The position numbers were made by a program, and so were the translations under genes. Below are positions 35,402-43,976 of a stretch of DNA of 64,000 bases, one piece after another. The notes beneath the pieces are model-generated. The model did no database searches and was not told where the DNA came from. It was given only the letters and a program-made list of their open reading frames with translations. Source of the stretch: G963674685 sp963674685 (lineage in GTDB: Bacteria > Lernaellota > Lernaellaia > JACKCT01). Each line of letters starts with the position of its first letter. The stretch's first letter is position 1. Location of the stretch: positions 248,001-312,000 of the forward strand of contig CAXXWT010000003.1 in the NCBI GenBank assembly GCA_963674685.2, in the 5' to 3' direction.

Positions 35402-37952
35402 AAAGATGCCTATAACGTATCGAGCCCGCGATCCGGCCGAGTCGTTTTGCCGTTGTTATTACCCAGTCCAGGAATTGGTCGGAATAACGGGTGTTGAACG
35501 TCGCGTCGAGGCGAATTTGGATCCCCGCGCCATGGGCCAAAGCCGAAACAAGATTATCCGCTAACCGGTGCGGCGGAATAAAAACCGCCTTTCGGTCGGT
35601 CGGCTGTTGAAGAAAAACATTTCCCTCGCTGCGCGCCAGCCTTTCCATGGCTTTTTCGTCGTACAAACCCAAAACACGGACGCCCTGATTTTTTAAGTCA
35701 GCAAGTTTCGGTATAAGAACATGCTCGAAGGCGTCCGTTGAAATCAGGATCGTTTTGCAGCCTCGGCGCAGGGCCTCTTCGAGCGATACAACCGGCAGTG
35801 ATCCGACCGTTTGATCCGGCGCGGCTTTGTCGTCGATGACGCCTTTGATATTCAGTGAGCTGAAATCGGGACGCGTCATCATCCGACGCGTGTGCTGGCC
35901 CGCAGCATAGAGAAACAAATTCGGATGATTTTCTTTTATCAGCGCTTGCACGCCCGCGTCGAGATATTCAACGGAAGGCGGAAGCGGCGCTTTGATGATC
36001 TGTAGCCCTTGTTCCGCCGCTGATTCCAGCATCGCGGAATCAGCCAGACCGTCCGTTGTCAAAATATATCCATCACCGGCGCACCGCGAAAAGAAATCTT
36101 CGGGACGCTCGTCGCGAATTCCGGCGATTGCTTCCGGACTGCAATCCCGCGTTGCAAAACTGTAGGCCTGGCGGATAAGCGATTTCCACGTTTTAATAGC
36201 GTTTCCAATTCTTTCAGATGTCGACAGGTCATCTAAGGGAAAGCGCTTGTCCAGATCGACGTGGCCGAATCCATATCGGAAAAATGCTCTGAAGAGACTC
36301 GTGAGAGTTTCCCGGTGATGATGATGCACGATGGCGTCCTGCGCCGCGCGAAATACATAACGGCTGCCGCGGATCATGCGCCAGGCCATCTCATGATCGC
36401 CGGAAGAAACCATGCTTTCGTCAAAACTGCCGACATGATTAAAAACATCGCGCCTGTAGAACACGTTAGCCGTAACGATGGCTGGGCGAGTGGAAGCTTC
36501 GATATCCGGGTGCAGATCGAGGAAACCCCGCCGGGATTGCCAGCGGGCGATGTCGTTATCGGATGGTGCGCCGATGACCTTGCCCGCCACGCCGCCGATA
36601 TCGGGATGCTCGAACCATTGCACGGCGTTTGCGATCCAATCCGGATCGGCCGCGCAGTCGTCATCGGTAAAGGCCAGGATTTTGCCTTTCGCCTTTTTTA
36701 TCCCGTGATTTCTCGCCGCGTAACTTGTCTGGCGGTCGGCATAGAATTCATAGCGCACGTTCGTAAATTTTTGAATTTCGCGTTTAGTATTATCTTTCGA
36801 ATTATTGTCCACGACGATGACTTCGAATCTGTCCCGGGGGTAGGACTGCTTTTCGAGGGATTCCAGCAATCCGCCGATTTTTTTCTCGCCGTTGAAAGTC
36901 GGTGCGATGACGGAAACGAAAGGGCTGTGCCTGCCCGGATTATGAAAGGGTCGGTCATGAATCAGGTTTTCAAAAGCTTCGAACACCATTTCAGGCGTGA
37001 CCATTTCCAGGCACCAGGCCCGGCACGCCGGAAGAGGCGATCCAGGTACATAACACGGAGAGCAGGACGCGGGTCTGCGTACGATACGGTGTTTTTCACA
37101 AAGCGGTGGATTCCGCATGTGCGAGGTCGGGCCGAAGATGGCGATCACGGGAGTTTGGATCGAAGCGGCCAGATGCATGAGTCCCGAGTCGTTGGCGAAT
37201 ACGGCCTTAGCGCCTTTCATAATCGCGGCGCAAAGCGGAATAGTGTCTTTTCCGGCCAGATTGACAGGCCGGCATCGGCAATGTTTTTCCACTTCAGCAC
37301 AAAGGTCCGTTTCATCCTTGCTTCCCACGAGAAGGGAAGTGAATCCTTTGTCGGCCAATAAATCGACTAAACCGGCATAGCGATCGGGCTTCCACCTTTT
37401 GATTCTCAAGTCCTCGTTGCTGCCCGGATGAATGACCACATATGGTTGTAAAACTTGCCATTGTTTGAGGAAATCCCGCCCGTCTTTAATCAGTTCTTCT
37501 GAAAGCTCGATTGATGGATCGGATGCTTGGACGTCAAAACCGACGGCTTTGAGCATGTCGAGGTTTAAATCAACTTCATGCTTTTTCGGATCGGCTTTTA
37601 AGTTGCGAGTGAACTGCCCCTGCAAGTTGCCGGTGTCGTAACCCACGGACACGCGCGAGTAGCTCCGGACCATGTCGGCGAGCCCGGCATCCGCGCACGG
37701 ATAGGCGACGAAAGATAAATCCGCGTCGATCTCCTTCAATGCGTTTTCCGTGTCACGGCCGATGAAAATCGCCGGCAAATCCGGGCGAGCGAGATTGGCT
37801 ATCTGACGGCAGCGGGCGTCGAGCACAAGATGGATGTTCGCCTTGGGAAATAAGGCTTCGCAATGACTGATGAAAGGCAGCGTGAAAATAAAATTGCCGA
37901 TGCCGTAACGCCGGACGATGAGTACATTGCGTATTTCGTCGGGATTAATCAT
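35394..37952 (-). CDS. GT9-GT2 double glycosyltransferase with C-terminal AGxHTxR module
   Basis: 852 residues. Residues 1-335 are heptosyltransferase-like GT9 (VRRYGIGNFIFTLPF, VVIHPGSNEDLRIKRW, NDSGLMHLAASIQTPVIAIF). About 345-600 is a GT2 domain (VSVIAPTFNGEKKIGGLLES, VDNNSKDNTK, TDDDCAADPDWI, with GDHEMAWRM as the ED-like motif). About 675-775 is the shared module: LYAAGQHTRRMM, IDDKAAP, ILISTDAFEHVL. The remaining 75 residues resemble nothing I know. Two transferases in one chain suggest consecutive sugar additions. Overlaps both neighbours by 8 bp. Confidence 0.9.
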   Translation of the reverse strand: MINPDEIRNVLIVRRYGIGNFIFTLPFISHCEALFPKANIHLVLDARCRQIANLARPDLPAIFIGRDTENALKEIDADLSFVAYPCADAGLADMVRSYSRVSVGYDTGNLQGQFTRNLKADPKKHEVDLNLDMLKAVGFDVQASDPSIELSEELIKDGRDFLKQWQVLQPYVVIHPGSNEDLRIKRWKPDRYAGLVDLLADKGFTSLLVGSKDETDLCAEVEKHCRCRPVNLAGKDTIPLCAAIMKGAKAVFANDSGLMHLAASIQTPVIAIFGPTSHMRNPPLCEKHRIVRRPASCSPCYVPGSPLPACRAWCLEMVTPEMVFEAFENLIHDRPFHNPGRHSPFVSVIAPTFNGEKKIGGLLESLEKQSYPRDRFEVIVVDNNSKDNTKREIQKFTNVRYEFYADRQTSYAARNHGIKKAKGKILAFTDDDCAADPDWIANAVQWFEHPDIGGVAGKVIGAPSDNDIARWQSRRGFLDLHPDIEASTRPAIVTANVFYRRDVFNHVGSFDESMVSSGDHEMAWRMIRGSRYVFRAAQDAIVHHHHRETLTSLFRAFFRYGFGHVDLDKRFPLDDLSTSERIGNAIKTWKSLIRQAYSFATRDCSPEAIAGIRDERPEDFFSRCAGDGYILTTDGLADSAMLESAAEQGLQIIKAPLPPSVEYLDAGVQALIKENHPNLFLYAAGQHTRRMMTRPDFSSLNIKGVIDDKAAPDQTVGSLPVVSLEEALRRGCKTILISTDAFEHVLIPKLADLKNQGVRVLGLYDEKAMERLARSEGNVFLQQPTDRKAVFIPPHRLADNLVSALAHGAGIQIRLDATFNTRYSDQFLDWVITTAKRLGRIAGSIRYRHLYV

Positions 37953-38877
37953 GGCGTTTCATGATGCGCGACTCGTTGATCATAATGTCTTTTTCGAAGC
38001 TCTCCATCATGGACGGAAGCTCCGGCAGCGTGTCCACCTGGCGGACGAACCGGTTGCAATTACAGACTTCCCTGTCGCAGGCGATCGGCTCGGGAAACAA
38101 TCTCAGTTCCCCTTTTGAAATATCCCCCAGGCTGCCCTGACTTCCCGGGCATCGATAAACCTTGCCGTCGGGCATAATACGGATCAGGCTGTACCCGGCC
38201 TTGCAGATTTTGCCCAGATAACTTGGAAGCTCGAAAAGGTGAGGGCGCATCTGATCGCCGTAAATCACGCGGCGCTGCTCGTCCGTGTAATCCTGGGGAT
38301 ATGTTTTGCCCTTGTGCTGCGTGCGGCAGGGTTGCGGTGTGATGCGAAAGCCGAGGTCGGCAAATTCCTTTTTCGCTGCCTCGTAATCCTCGAAGCGGCG
38401 CGGATGCATGACGTACGGAATTGTAACCCGAAAGCCGTGATCGGCCAGATCGCAGACGCTTTTCATGAATCGTTTTTTGTTTTCGGCGATCTTCTCAGCC
38501 TCCGGGTGATAGGCGCATGAAAACATGACGACACGCTCGGGGACAACGGCATCGAGGACGCCGGAGATACCCAGAGAAAGATTCGTGTCCACGCTGATCC
38601 AGTGTCCGGCCCGCGTCAGGCAAGATAAAAGGTCGACGAAGTCAGGGTACAGGAAGGTTTCTCCGCCGCTGATGACGAACCACCATTTGCGCTTCGTATT
38701 TTCAAAAACGGTTAAGAATTCCCCGTTTGTAAAAGGCGGCGGGGGATCCTGGGGACGCATCGGCGAACCGGCGCAGCAATACTCACAATGGTAGTTGCAC
38801 TCCAGGCGGTTCTGGAACATGGCGACGTTTTGCGCGGCTTCTTTTAGCGAAAATCTCGCTGGTCTGCCGGCGGTCAT
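37945..38877 (-). CDS. Radical SAM protein with SPASM-like C-terminus (operon gene 3)
   Basis: 310 residues. Cluster motif CNYHCEYC (about residues 27-34), then WWFVISGGETFLYPDF (the GGE motif for SAM binding), and a C-terminal cysteine set with CKAGYSLIRIMPDGKVYRCP and CDREVCNCN, typical of the auxiliary-cluster SPASM/twitch region. Enzymes of this class modify peptides or sugars. Located between two glycosyltransferase genes with 4-bp and 8-bp overlaps, so it is co-made with them. The substrate is likely a glycan precursor or a glycosylated peptide, but that is inference. Confidence 0.88.
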   Translation of the reverse strand: MTAGRPARFSLKEAAQNVAMFQNRLECNYHCEYCCAGSPMRPQDPPPPFTNGEFLTVFENTKRKWWFVISGGETFLYPDFVDLLSCLTRAGHWISVDTNLSLGISGVLDAVVPERVVMFSCAYHPEAEKIAENKKRFMKSVCDLADHGFRVTIPYVMHPRRFEDYEAAKKEFADLGFRITPQPCRTQHKGKTYPQDYTDEQRRVIYGDQMRPHLFELPSYLGKICKAGYSLIRIMPDGKVYRCPGSQGSLGDISKGELRLFPEPIACDREVCNCNRFVRQVDTLPELPSMMESFEKDIMINESRIMKRHD

Positions 38878-40349
38878 GATTTCTTTCTCCAGTTGGCGTA
38901 TTCATCGAACCAGAACGGGCCGCCGTTTGGGCGCGGGGAGTAAATGGATTGGGCGCATAGCCGATTTTCGCCGAATTCCGTGGTTCGCTTCCAAAGCCCT
39001 CTGTCATTGAAACCGGAAAACAACAAAATCGAATTGTCGATTTTCGAGGCGTCTTCCAAAGACATTCTCGGCGCCGCGATACTTCCCATGTTGTGAAGCT
39101 CTTCCACGAGGCCTACAGGTTGAATGGTTTGTGTGTGGCCTTCGTCATCCATGACTAGAGTGTGATGACCGCCTCCGAAAAACACCACCGGACCGTTTAT
39201 TCTGGCCGTGAATTGTTTGACGAAAATCTGTCGCCAATGCTGCATGAGGCGCGCCGGCGGAAGCAGGCCGCATTCGGCCGGAGTGTTTGCATCGAAAATC
39301 GGCTGTCTGGCTATACGATTCAAGTACCACCCGGCCCAATAATTCATCATCGGCCAAAAATCCGCGGTATTTTCGGCGACTTGAGTGAAACCCTCCGCAG
39401 CGCCGGTAAATTGTCCTCGAAGATATTGAAGGAGTGATTGATAAAACGCTAATTGAATGCGTTGATCCGCCCGGCTGCCCTCGTCGATGAGTTGCGCAGC
39501 CTGATTTATCGATTGGGATGCTTCCGTTATGTCGATGTCGTGGATCAGCAAATCCGCCAGATGGAGCCAAAAATCCGCCTTGTCTTCGAAGTCGGGAAAG
39601 CGCTGATGTCCATAATGTCCCGCATCGAGTTGAGGCTCATAGATCGGTTCCGTGGCGGCATAAGCGGGCGGGCGGTCGACTCTCTGCCACAAAAACGGCC
39701 GGTCTATATCTTCATCCCAGTTGAAATAGGGCGTCAGATAATCGCCGTACGTGTAGCCCATTTTGTCGATTTCGGCGAGTTTGCGGGTCTTGTCGACGTA
39801 GCCGTAATGCTTGACGCGGAAATTGACGCGTCCCCAGCCGCCGGGGATTTTATCCACGTTGGGAAAGGCTTTGTGAAATTTAATGTTGAAGTAAAATACC
39901 TTGCCCGGTTCATGGCGGAAAAGCAGCGGGTGCATGATTTCCGCGTCGCCTTGCGTTTCACCGTCCACGAAGTTGAATCGGTGGCAGGTCCAGGCTTTGA
40001 TACCCGGGACTTTCATCAAACGGCGAATGTTGGCCGCGCCGAAGTCGTCCAATGTTTCATCCGCGTCCATCTTGATGATCCAGTCCGGTTTGGTCAGCGT
40101 GGCCAGGGCCAGGGCGATGCTCCGGTCGTGGGTCTCGTGATAGTAGCCTTTTTGCATGGAGACCACGTGCCGCACGAGGGGATGGGAATCGAGAATTTTC
40201 AGCGTATCGTCCGTCGAGCCGTCGTCATAAGCGACGATGTGGTCGCAAAACTTTTCCAGGTTGGCCAGGCATCGCGGCAGATTCTTTGCCTCGTTTTTCA
40301 CGCGCAAGGCCGCCGTGAGGACAAGCCCGTCATTCGATTTCGTCATCAT
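38874..40349 (-). CDS. GT2 glycosyltransferase (WaaE-like) with decayed AGxHT module
   Basis: Start at ATG 40347-40349, which follows GGTGGAG and overlaps the preceding stop as ATGA; a 76-residue longer in-frame reading lies inside the upstream gene and is rejected. 491 residues. GT-A fold: LRVKNEAKNLPRCLANLEKF, YDDGSTDDTLKIL, KMDADETLDDF (DxD). A helical TPR-like region at about 275-345 follows. The C-terminus has VVFFGGGHHTLVMDDEGH and ILLFSGFNDRGLW in the places of the AGxHTRR and SSDAxE motifs, so the module is present but has lost its Arg residues and acidic pair. It would add a sugar in the same pathway. Confidence 0.87.
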   Translation of the reverse strand: MMTKSNDGLVLTAALRVKNEAKNLPRCLANLEKFCDHIVAYDDGSTDDTLKILDSHPLVRHVVSMQKGYYHETHDRSIALALATLTKPDWIIKMDADETLDDFGAANIRRLMKVPGIKAWTCHRFNFVDGETQGDAEIMHPLLFRHEPGKVFYFNIKFHKAFPNVDKIPGGWGRVNFRVKHYGYVDKTRKLAEIDKMGYTYGDYLTPYFNWDEDIDRPFLWQRVDRPPAYAATEPIYEPQLDAGHYGHQRFPDFEDKADFWLHLADLLIHDIDITEASQSINQAAQLIDEGSRADQRIQLAFYQSLLQYLRGQFTGAAEGFTQVAENTADFWPMMNYWAGWYLNRIARQPIFDANTPAECGLLPPARLMQHWRQIFVKQFTARINGPVVFFGGGHHTLVMDDEGHTQTIQPVGLVEELHNMGSIAAPRMSLEDASKIDNSILLFSGFNDRGLWKRTTEFGENRLCAQSIYSPRPNGGPFWFDEYANWRKKS

Positions 40350-41278
40350 TGCTCCACCAGATATTCCACGCATTGCCGGCACATGGCCGGGACGCTGTCT
40401 TTGGTTCGCGCAGCCAGGGCCTTGCGAAAATCCTGATACGGCGTCGATTCCCAAAGCGCACGCATATCCGCAATTTCTCCCGCGCGGCCCGGCAGCCAGG
40501 CGCTGGGCAGATGCGGGCGCGTGCAGCACGGGCCGATCATCCCGTTGACCATGACGTAATAACCCGCCCACGGCCACACGCAGGTTTTGAAACGTTCGTG
40601 CAGGCCCGGTTTGAGATCGTAAAGCTGGATTCGGATTCCCGCGTCTTGCGCCGCTTTTTCGATAGCCGGTCTGACGCGCTCGATTTCGGATGACGAGGCC
40701 AGGAGATCGGGATTGTCGCCGACGGGAGTAAACTGCACGTACGACACGCCGTATTTTCGAGCCAGTTCCAAGACAGCCGGAAGCTCGTCGATGTTTTCAT
40801 TCATCACGCACACGTTGAAACCGAATTTTGGGGCTTCTTTGCCGATCCCATTTTTCATGTCGCGCAGTTCGCCCATTTTGCGCAGCACTTTGGCAAAATC
40901 GCCGCGCTCGATGCGCTCGTCGCTTTTTTCGACGCCGGCGCCCAGCACCGAAATCATGAGAAAATCAAGCCCCGAATCCATAACCTGCTTCGGATCGTAG
41001 AGCAGGCCGTTGGTGTAGGTTTCCACATAAAATCCGCGATCCTTGCAGACGCGCACCATGTCGTAAAAGCGCTTGTGAATGAACGGCTCGCCGGTTCCCT
41101 GGAGGCAGAATCTGGCGCCTTCCGGCGCTTGTGCGACCACGCGCTGAAAAACTTCCCAGTCGAGATGATGCGAACCGGTTTTGGCGATCATTTGAGGGCG
41201 GATGCACATTTTGCACTGCACGTTGCAATGCGTGGTGACTTCCACCTGGACGCGAAGGTTTTTAAATGGCGGAATCAA
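40346..41278 (-). CDS. Radical SAM/SPASM protein (first gene of the minus glycan operon)
   Basis: 310 residues. Cluster motif CNVQCKMC (about 18-25) after VQVEVTTH, then LQGTGEPFIHKRFYDM (the GGE-equivalent GTGEP). The C-terminal part holds CVWPWAGYYVMVNGMIGPCC and CRQCVEYL, matching SPASM-domain auxiliary cluster ligands. Such proteins resemble the GDP-sugar/peptide-modifying and MoaA-like radical SAM group. First in a five-gene operon with overlaps throughout. A promoter should lie in the repeat-containing region 41279-41404. Substrate unknown. Confidence 0.9.
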   Translation of the reverse strand: MIPPFKNLRVQVEVTTHCNVQCKMCIRPQMIAKTGSHHLDWEVFQRVVAQAPEGARFCLQGTGEPFIHKRFYDMVRVCKDRGFYVETYTNGLLYDPKQVMDSGLDFLMISVLGAGVEKSDERIERGDFAKVLRKMGELRDMKNGIGKEAPKFGFNVCVMNENIDELPAVLELARKYGVSYVQFTPVGDNPDLLASSSEIERVRPAIEKAAQDAGIRIQLYDLKPGLHERFKTCVWPWAGYYVMVNGMIGPCCTRPHLPSAWLPGRAGEIADMRALWESTPYQDFRKALAARTKDSVPAMCRQCVEYLVEQ

Positions 41279-41403
41279 ATTGTTTTCGACAGGGGAGATG
41301 GCTGCACTCCTTGGCGATGAAGTTTAATAATTTATCGGCCTAAACTACGCACAGCTTAAGAAAAATGAATGACTTTGGCGATAGCCGAAGATCCGGACCG
41401 TTA

Positions 41404-41818
41404 GGGCCTGCGTCATAAAACGGGGTTTTGGTTCGTCTGTCGGTTTTGGGCCGGTTTGCGAATTCACTTTCATTCCGAGCAAGCGACGACTTTGTCATTC
41501 CGACCGGAGCTTTAGCGTAGTGGAGGAATCCCTTCAATGAGGCGCTGCCGCCTTGCCATGATGTACACAGTAAAATGATAAACACGCATCGTTTAAGGGA
41601 TTCCTCGACTCGTCCTGACGGACTCGCTCGGAATGACAGATTTGTCATTCACTCAAACGGTCATTCACTCAAACCGTCTCGTCACTCAGGCCGTCCCGTC
41701 ACGCGACATCGGATTGAGAAGATTTTCCTTTGAAAAGCAGATTTGTAGACTGCGTACTACAATTTTCTCCCCATTTTCTTCGGGGATCCGAAAAAACCCG
41801 GTTTCATGACGTAGGCCC
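41404..41818. repeat. MITE-like intergenic element with 26-bp imperfect terminal inverted repeats
   Basis: The 631-bp gap 41279-41909 has no real gene. A 26-bp sequence beginning GGGCCTGCGTCATAAAACGG (41404-41429) recurs inverted at 41793-41818 with 3 mismatches. Inside, 41493-41534 and 41595-41638 form a large hairpin, with TGTCATTCCG pairing CGGAATGACA and GAGGAATCCCTT pairing AAGGGATTCCTC. The GGATTCCTCGACT...CGGAATGACA text is a well-known kind of dispersed intergenic repeat in many bacterial genomes. A 102-codon frame within it is not a gene. Confidence 0.65.
41644..41705. repeat. Short tandem repeat, 16-17 bp period
   Basis: GTCATTCACTCAAACG at 41644-41659 is repeated at 41660-41675 with one change, followed by two decayed units (41676-41692, 41693-41705). 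A related CTCACTCAAA occurs near 45270 beside the other copy of the dispersed element. No spacers and no cas genes, so not CRISPR. Confidence 0.6.
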
Positions 41819-41909
41819 GGACCGTTACAGTTGCTTGCCGAAGATCAGCCGGAGTAATAAAAGAGTGTGACTTTTGTTTTAACCTAAAATTATAACGGAG
41901 GTCGGCGCC

Positions 41910-43976
41910 ATGGCGCGGCCAATGACGGAAACGCAGGCAAAAATCCTTTTGGCGCAGTTCGGCATCGAGGTTGTCGAGGGTCTTGAGTGCACCGGCGTCG
42001 AAGAAGCAGCCGAAGCAGCCCATAGGCTCGGTTTTCCGGTAGCCCTGAAGGTTTCCCATAACGAATTGGCGCACAAAACCGACGTGGGCGGCGTTGCCTT
42101 GAATATCGAAAGCGATGAGGATTTGAAATGGGAGGCCGCGCGCATTCTGGCGCTTGCCGACGGGGCGGCGCTGCGCGTGGAGAAGATGGCCGAAGATGGC
42201 GGACTCGATCTCATCTGCGGCTTAAAGCGCGATCCCGTTTTCGGCGCCGTCGTGATGGTGGGTACGGGCGGCATCTACGCGGAAATTTTAAAAGATACGA
42301 GCCTGCACGTCGGAAAATTGGATGAAACGCAGGCCATGGCGATGATCGACCGGCTCAAGTCGCGGCCTTTGCTGGACGGCGCACGAGGCAAGGCTCCGCT
42401 GGACAGGAAGGCGCTGGCGCAGGCGCTGATTAAAATTTCCCGCATGGCGGAAAAACGGCCCGATCTCATGGAACTGGATATCAATCCTCTGCGTCTATAT
42501 GAAAATGGCGCGCTTGCCCTGGACGCCTTCGCGGTTGTCGGCGACAAGCCTGAAACGAAATCTTCCGATTCGGCGGCGTATTCAAATGAGCGCGTCGACA
42601 AATTTTTCAATCCCAAAAGCGTCGCGGTCATCGGCCCTTCGACAAGCGGCGCCAGGGCCGGGAATATCATTATCCGAAACATGAAAACCCTCGGATACAA
42701 GGGCGGAATTTATCCCGTGAATCCCGCCGGGGGCGTCATCGAGGAGTTGCCGGCCTATCCGACCATAAAAGATTGCCCGCAGACGCCGGATGCGGCCGTT
42801 CTGGCGCTTCCGTTTCATCAGGTGGAAAAAGTCATGGCGCAGGCCGCCGAGGCGGGCGTGAAGCACGCAATCGTGGTTTCGGGAGGATTTTCCGACGCGG
42901 GCGCGGATGGAAAGCTGCGCGAAAAAAGAGTGCTGGAAATCTGCGCGAATCACGGAATCCATCTCATGGGGCCCAACAGCATCGGCGCCGTGGACGCGCA
43001 TAGCGGATTTTGTACATCCATCGGAATACTGCCGCCCATGAAGCCGACCGGCGTGTCCATTTTCGGGCAAAGCGGAACTTTCTCCACGGGTTTTGCGCTG
43101 GAAGAAATCACGCGGCGCAATCGCGGTTTCGCGAAGATCGCATGCATGGGAAACAAAGCGGACGTGGATGAATCGGATTTTCTGGAGTACCTGGCCGACG
43201 ATGAAAAAACCCGGGTCATCGGCTGTTACGTCGAAAGCGTCAAAGACGGCGAGCGATTCATGCGCGCCGCGAAAAACGCCTGTAAGAAAAAACCCGTGGT
43301 GATTCTCAAATCGGGCCGCACGGAAGTGGGGGCGAAAGCCGCCGCCTCGCATACCGGCGCCCTGGCGGGTTCGGATCGGGTCTACGACGCCGTGTTTCGC
43401 CAAAGCGGCATGATCCGCGTTGACGATTTCGAAGAATTCTTCGGGACCCTGCGCGCTTTTGACATGTGCCCCGCGCCGAAAGGAAATCGCATCGGCGTCG
43501 TATCGATAACGGGCGTGGGATGCGTGCTGGCCGCCGACGCGTGCGGCATGCGCGGGATGCAAATAGCCGCGCTGACCGACGGGACGAAGGAGAATCTCGA
43601 AGAACTGGTTCCCGACTGGGCCGTCATCACGAATCCGGCGGATATCTGGTCGACCATCGAGCAGCGCGGCGGCGCCGATGCGTTTCGTAAAATGAGCGAG
43701 CATATCATCGCCGACGAGAACGTGGACATCCTGCTGGTCATTCATGTGCTTTTGGAAGAAGGGGCTTTCGATGCGGCGAAAGCCTTTGCGCCGATCAGGC
43801 AGGCTCATCCCGATAAGCCGATCATGGCCTGCTATCTGGGCGGGCGAAAAGATTTGCTGGAGAACTACCAGACGGGGCTGGAGTCGATCGGCGTCCCGGT
43901 TTTCAAGGGGCCGCTTTCGGCCGTCAGCGCCGCATCAAGGCTTTATCAAAGGTCGCTGTCGAACAAATCTTCCTGA
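41910..43976 (+). CDS. ADP-forming acetate/acyl-CoA synthetase, fused beta-alpha order
   Basis: 688 residues; ATG 41910 after GGAGG. The ATP-grasp subunit is at the N-terminus (about 1-215: GFPVALKVSHNELAHKTDVG, GTGGIYAEIL, ELDINPLRLYENG). The CoA-binding and ligase parts follow (230-680: NPKSVAVIGPST, VSIFGQSGTFSTGF, and the phospho-histidine loop SHTGALAGSD with His481). Most fused homologues have the alpha part first, so the order is swapped. It interconverts acyl-CoA plus ADP and acid plus ATP, giving substrate-level phosphorylation in fermenting anaerobes. Its 3' end overlaps the convergent PLP enzyme gene by 31 bp. Confidence 0.9.
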   Translation: MARPMTETQAKILLAQFGIEVVEGLECTGVEEAAEAAHRLGFPVALKVSHNELAHKTDVGGVALNIESDEDLKWEAARILALADGAALRVEKMAEDGGLDLICGLKRDPVFGAVVMVGTGGIYAEILKDTSLHVGKLDETQAMAMIDRLKSRPLLDGARGKAPLDRKALAQALIKISRMAEKRPDLMELDINPLRLYENGALALDAFAVVGDKPETKSSDSAAYSNERVDKFFNPKSVAVIGPSTSGARAGNIIIRNMKTLGYKGGIYPVNPAGGVIEELPAYPTIKDCPQTPDAAVLALPFHQVEKVMAQAAEAGVKHAIVVSGGFSDAGADGKLREKRVLEICANHGIHLMGPNSIGAVDAHSGFCTSIGILPPMKPTGVSIFGQSGTFSTGFALEEITRRNRGFAKIACMGNKADVDESDFLEYLADDEKTRVIGCYVESVKDGERFMRAAKNACKKKPVVILKSGRTEVGAKAAASHTGALAGSDRVYDAVFRQSGMIRVDDFEEFFGTLRAFDMCPAPKGNRIGVVSITGVGCVLAADACGMRGMQIAALTDGTKENLEELVPDWAVITNPADIWSTIEQRGGADAFRKMSEHIIADENVDILLVIHVLLEEGAFDAAKAFAPIRQAHPDKPIMACYLGGRKDLLENYQTGLESIGVPVFKGPLSAVSAASRLYQRSLSNKSS

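Noticed and set aside
40350..40577. Longer N-terminus for the WaaE-like transferase
   Set aside because: It lies within the upstream radical SAM gene in another frame and lacks transferase sequence.
41340..41648. 102-codon minus-strand reading frame in the intergenic gap
   Set aside because: It lies wholly in the dispersed repeat and its hairpin, and has no protein-family resemblance.
41644..41705. Possible CRISPR array
   Set aside because: Direct 16-17 bp units without spacers, decaying after two copies, with no cas genes.
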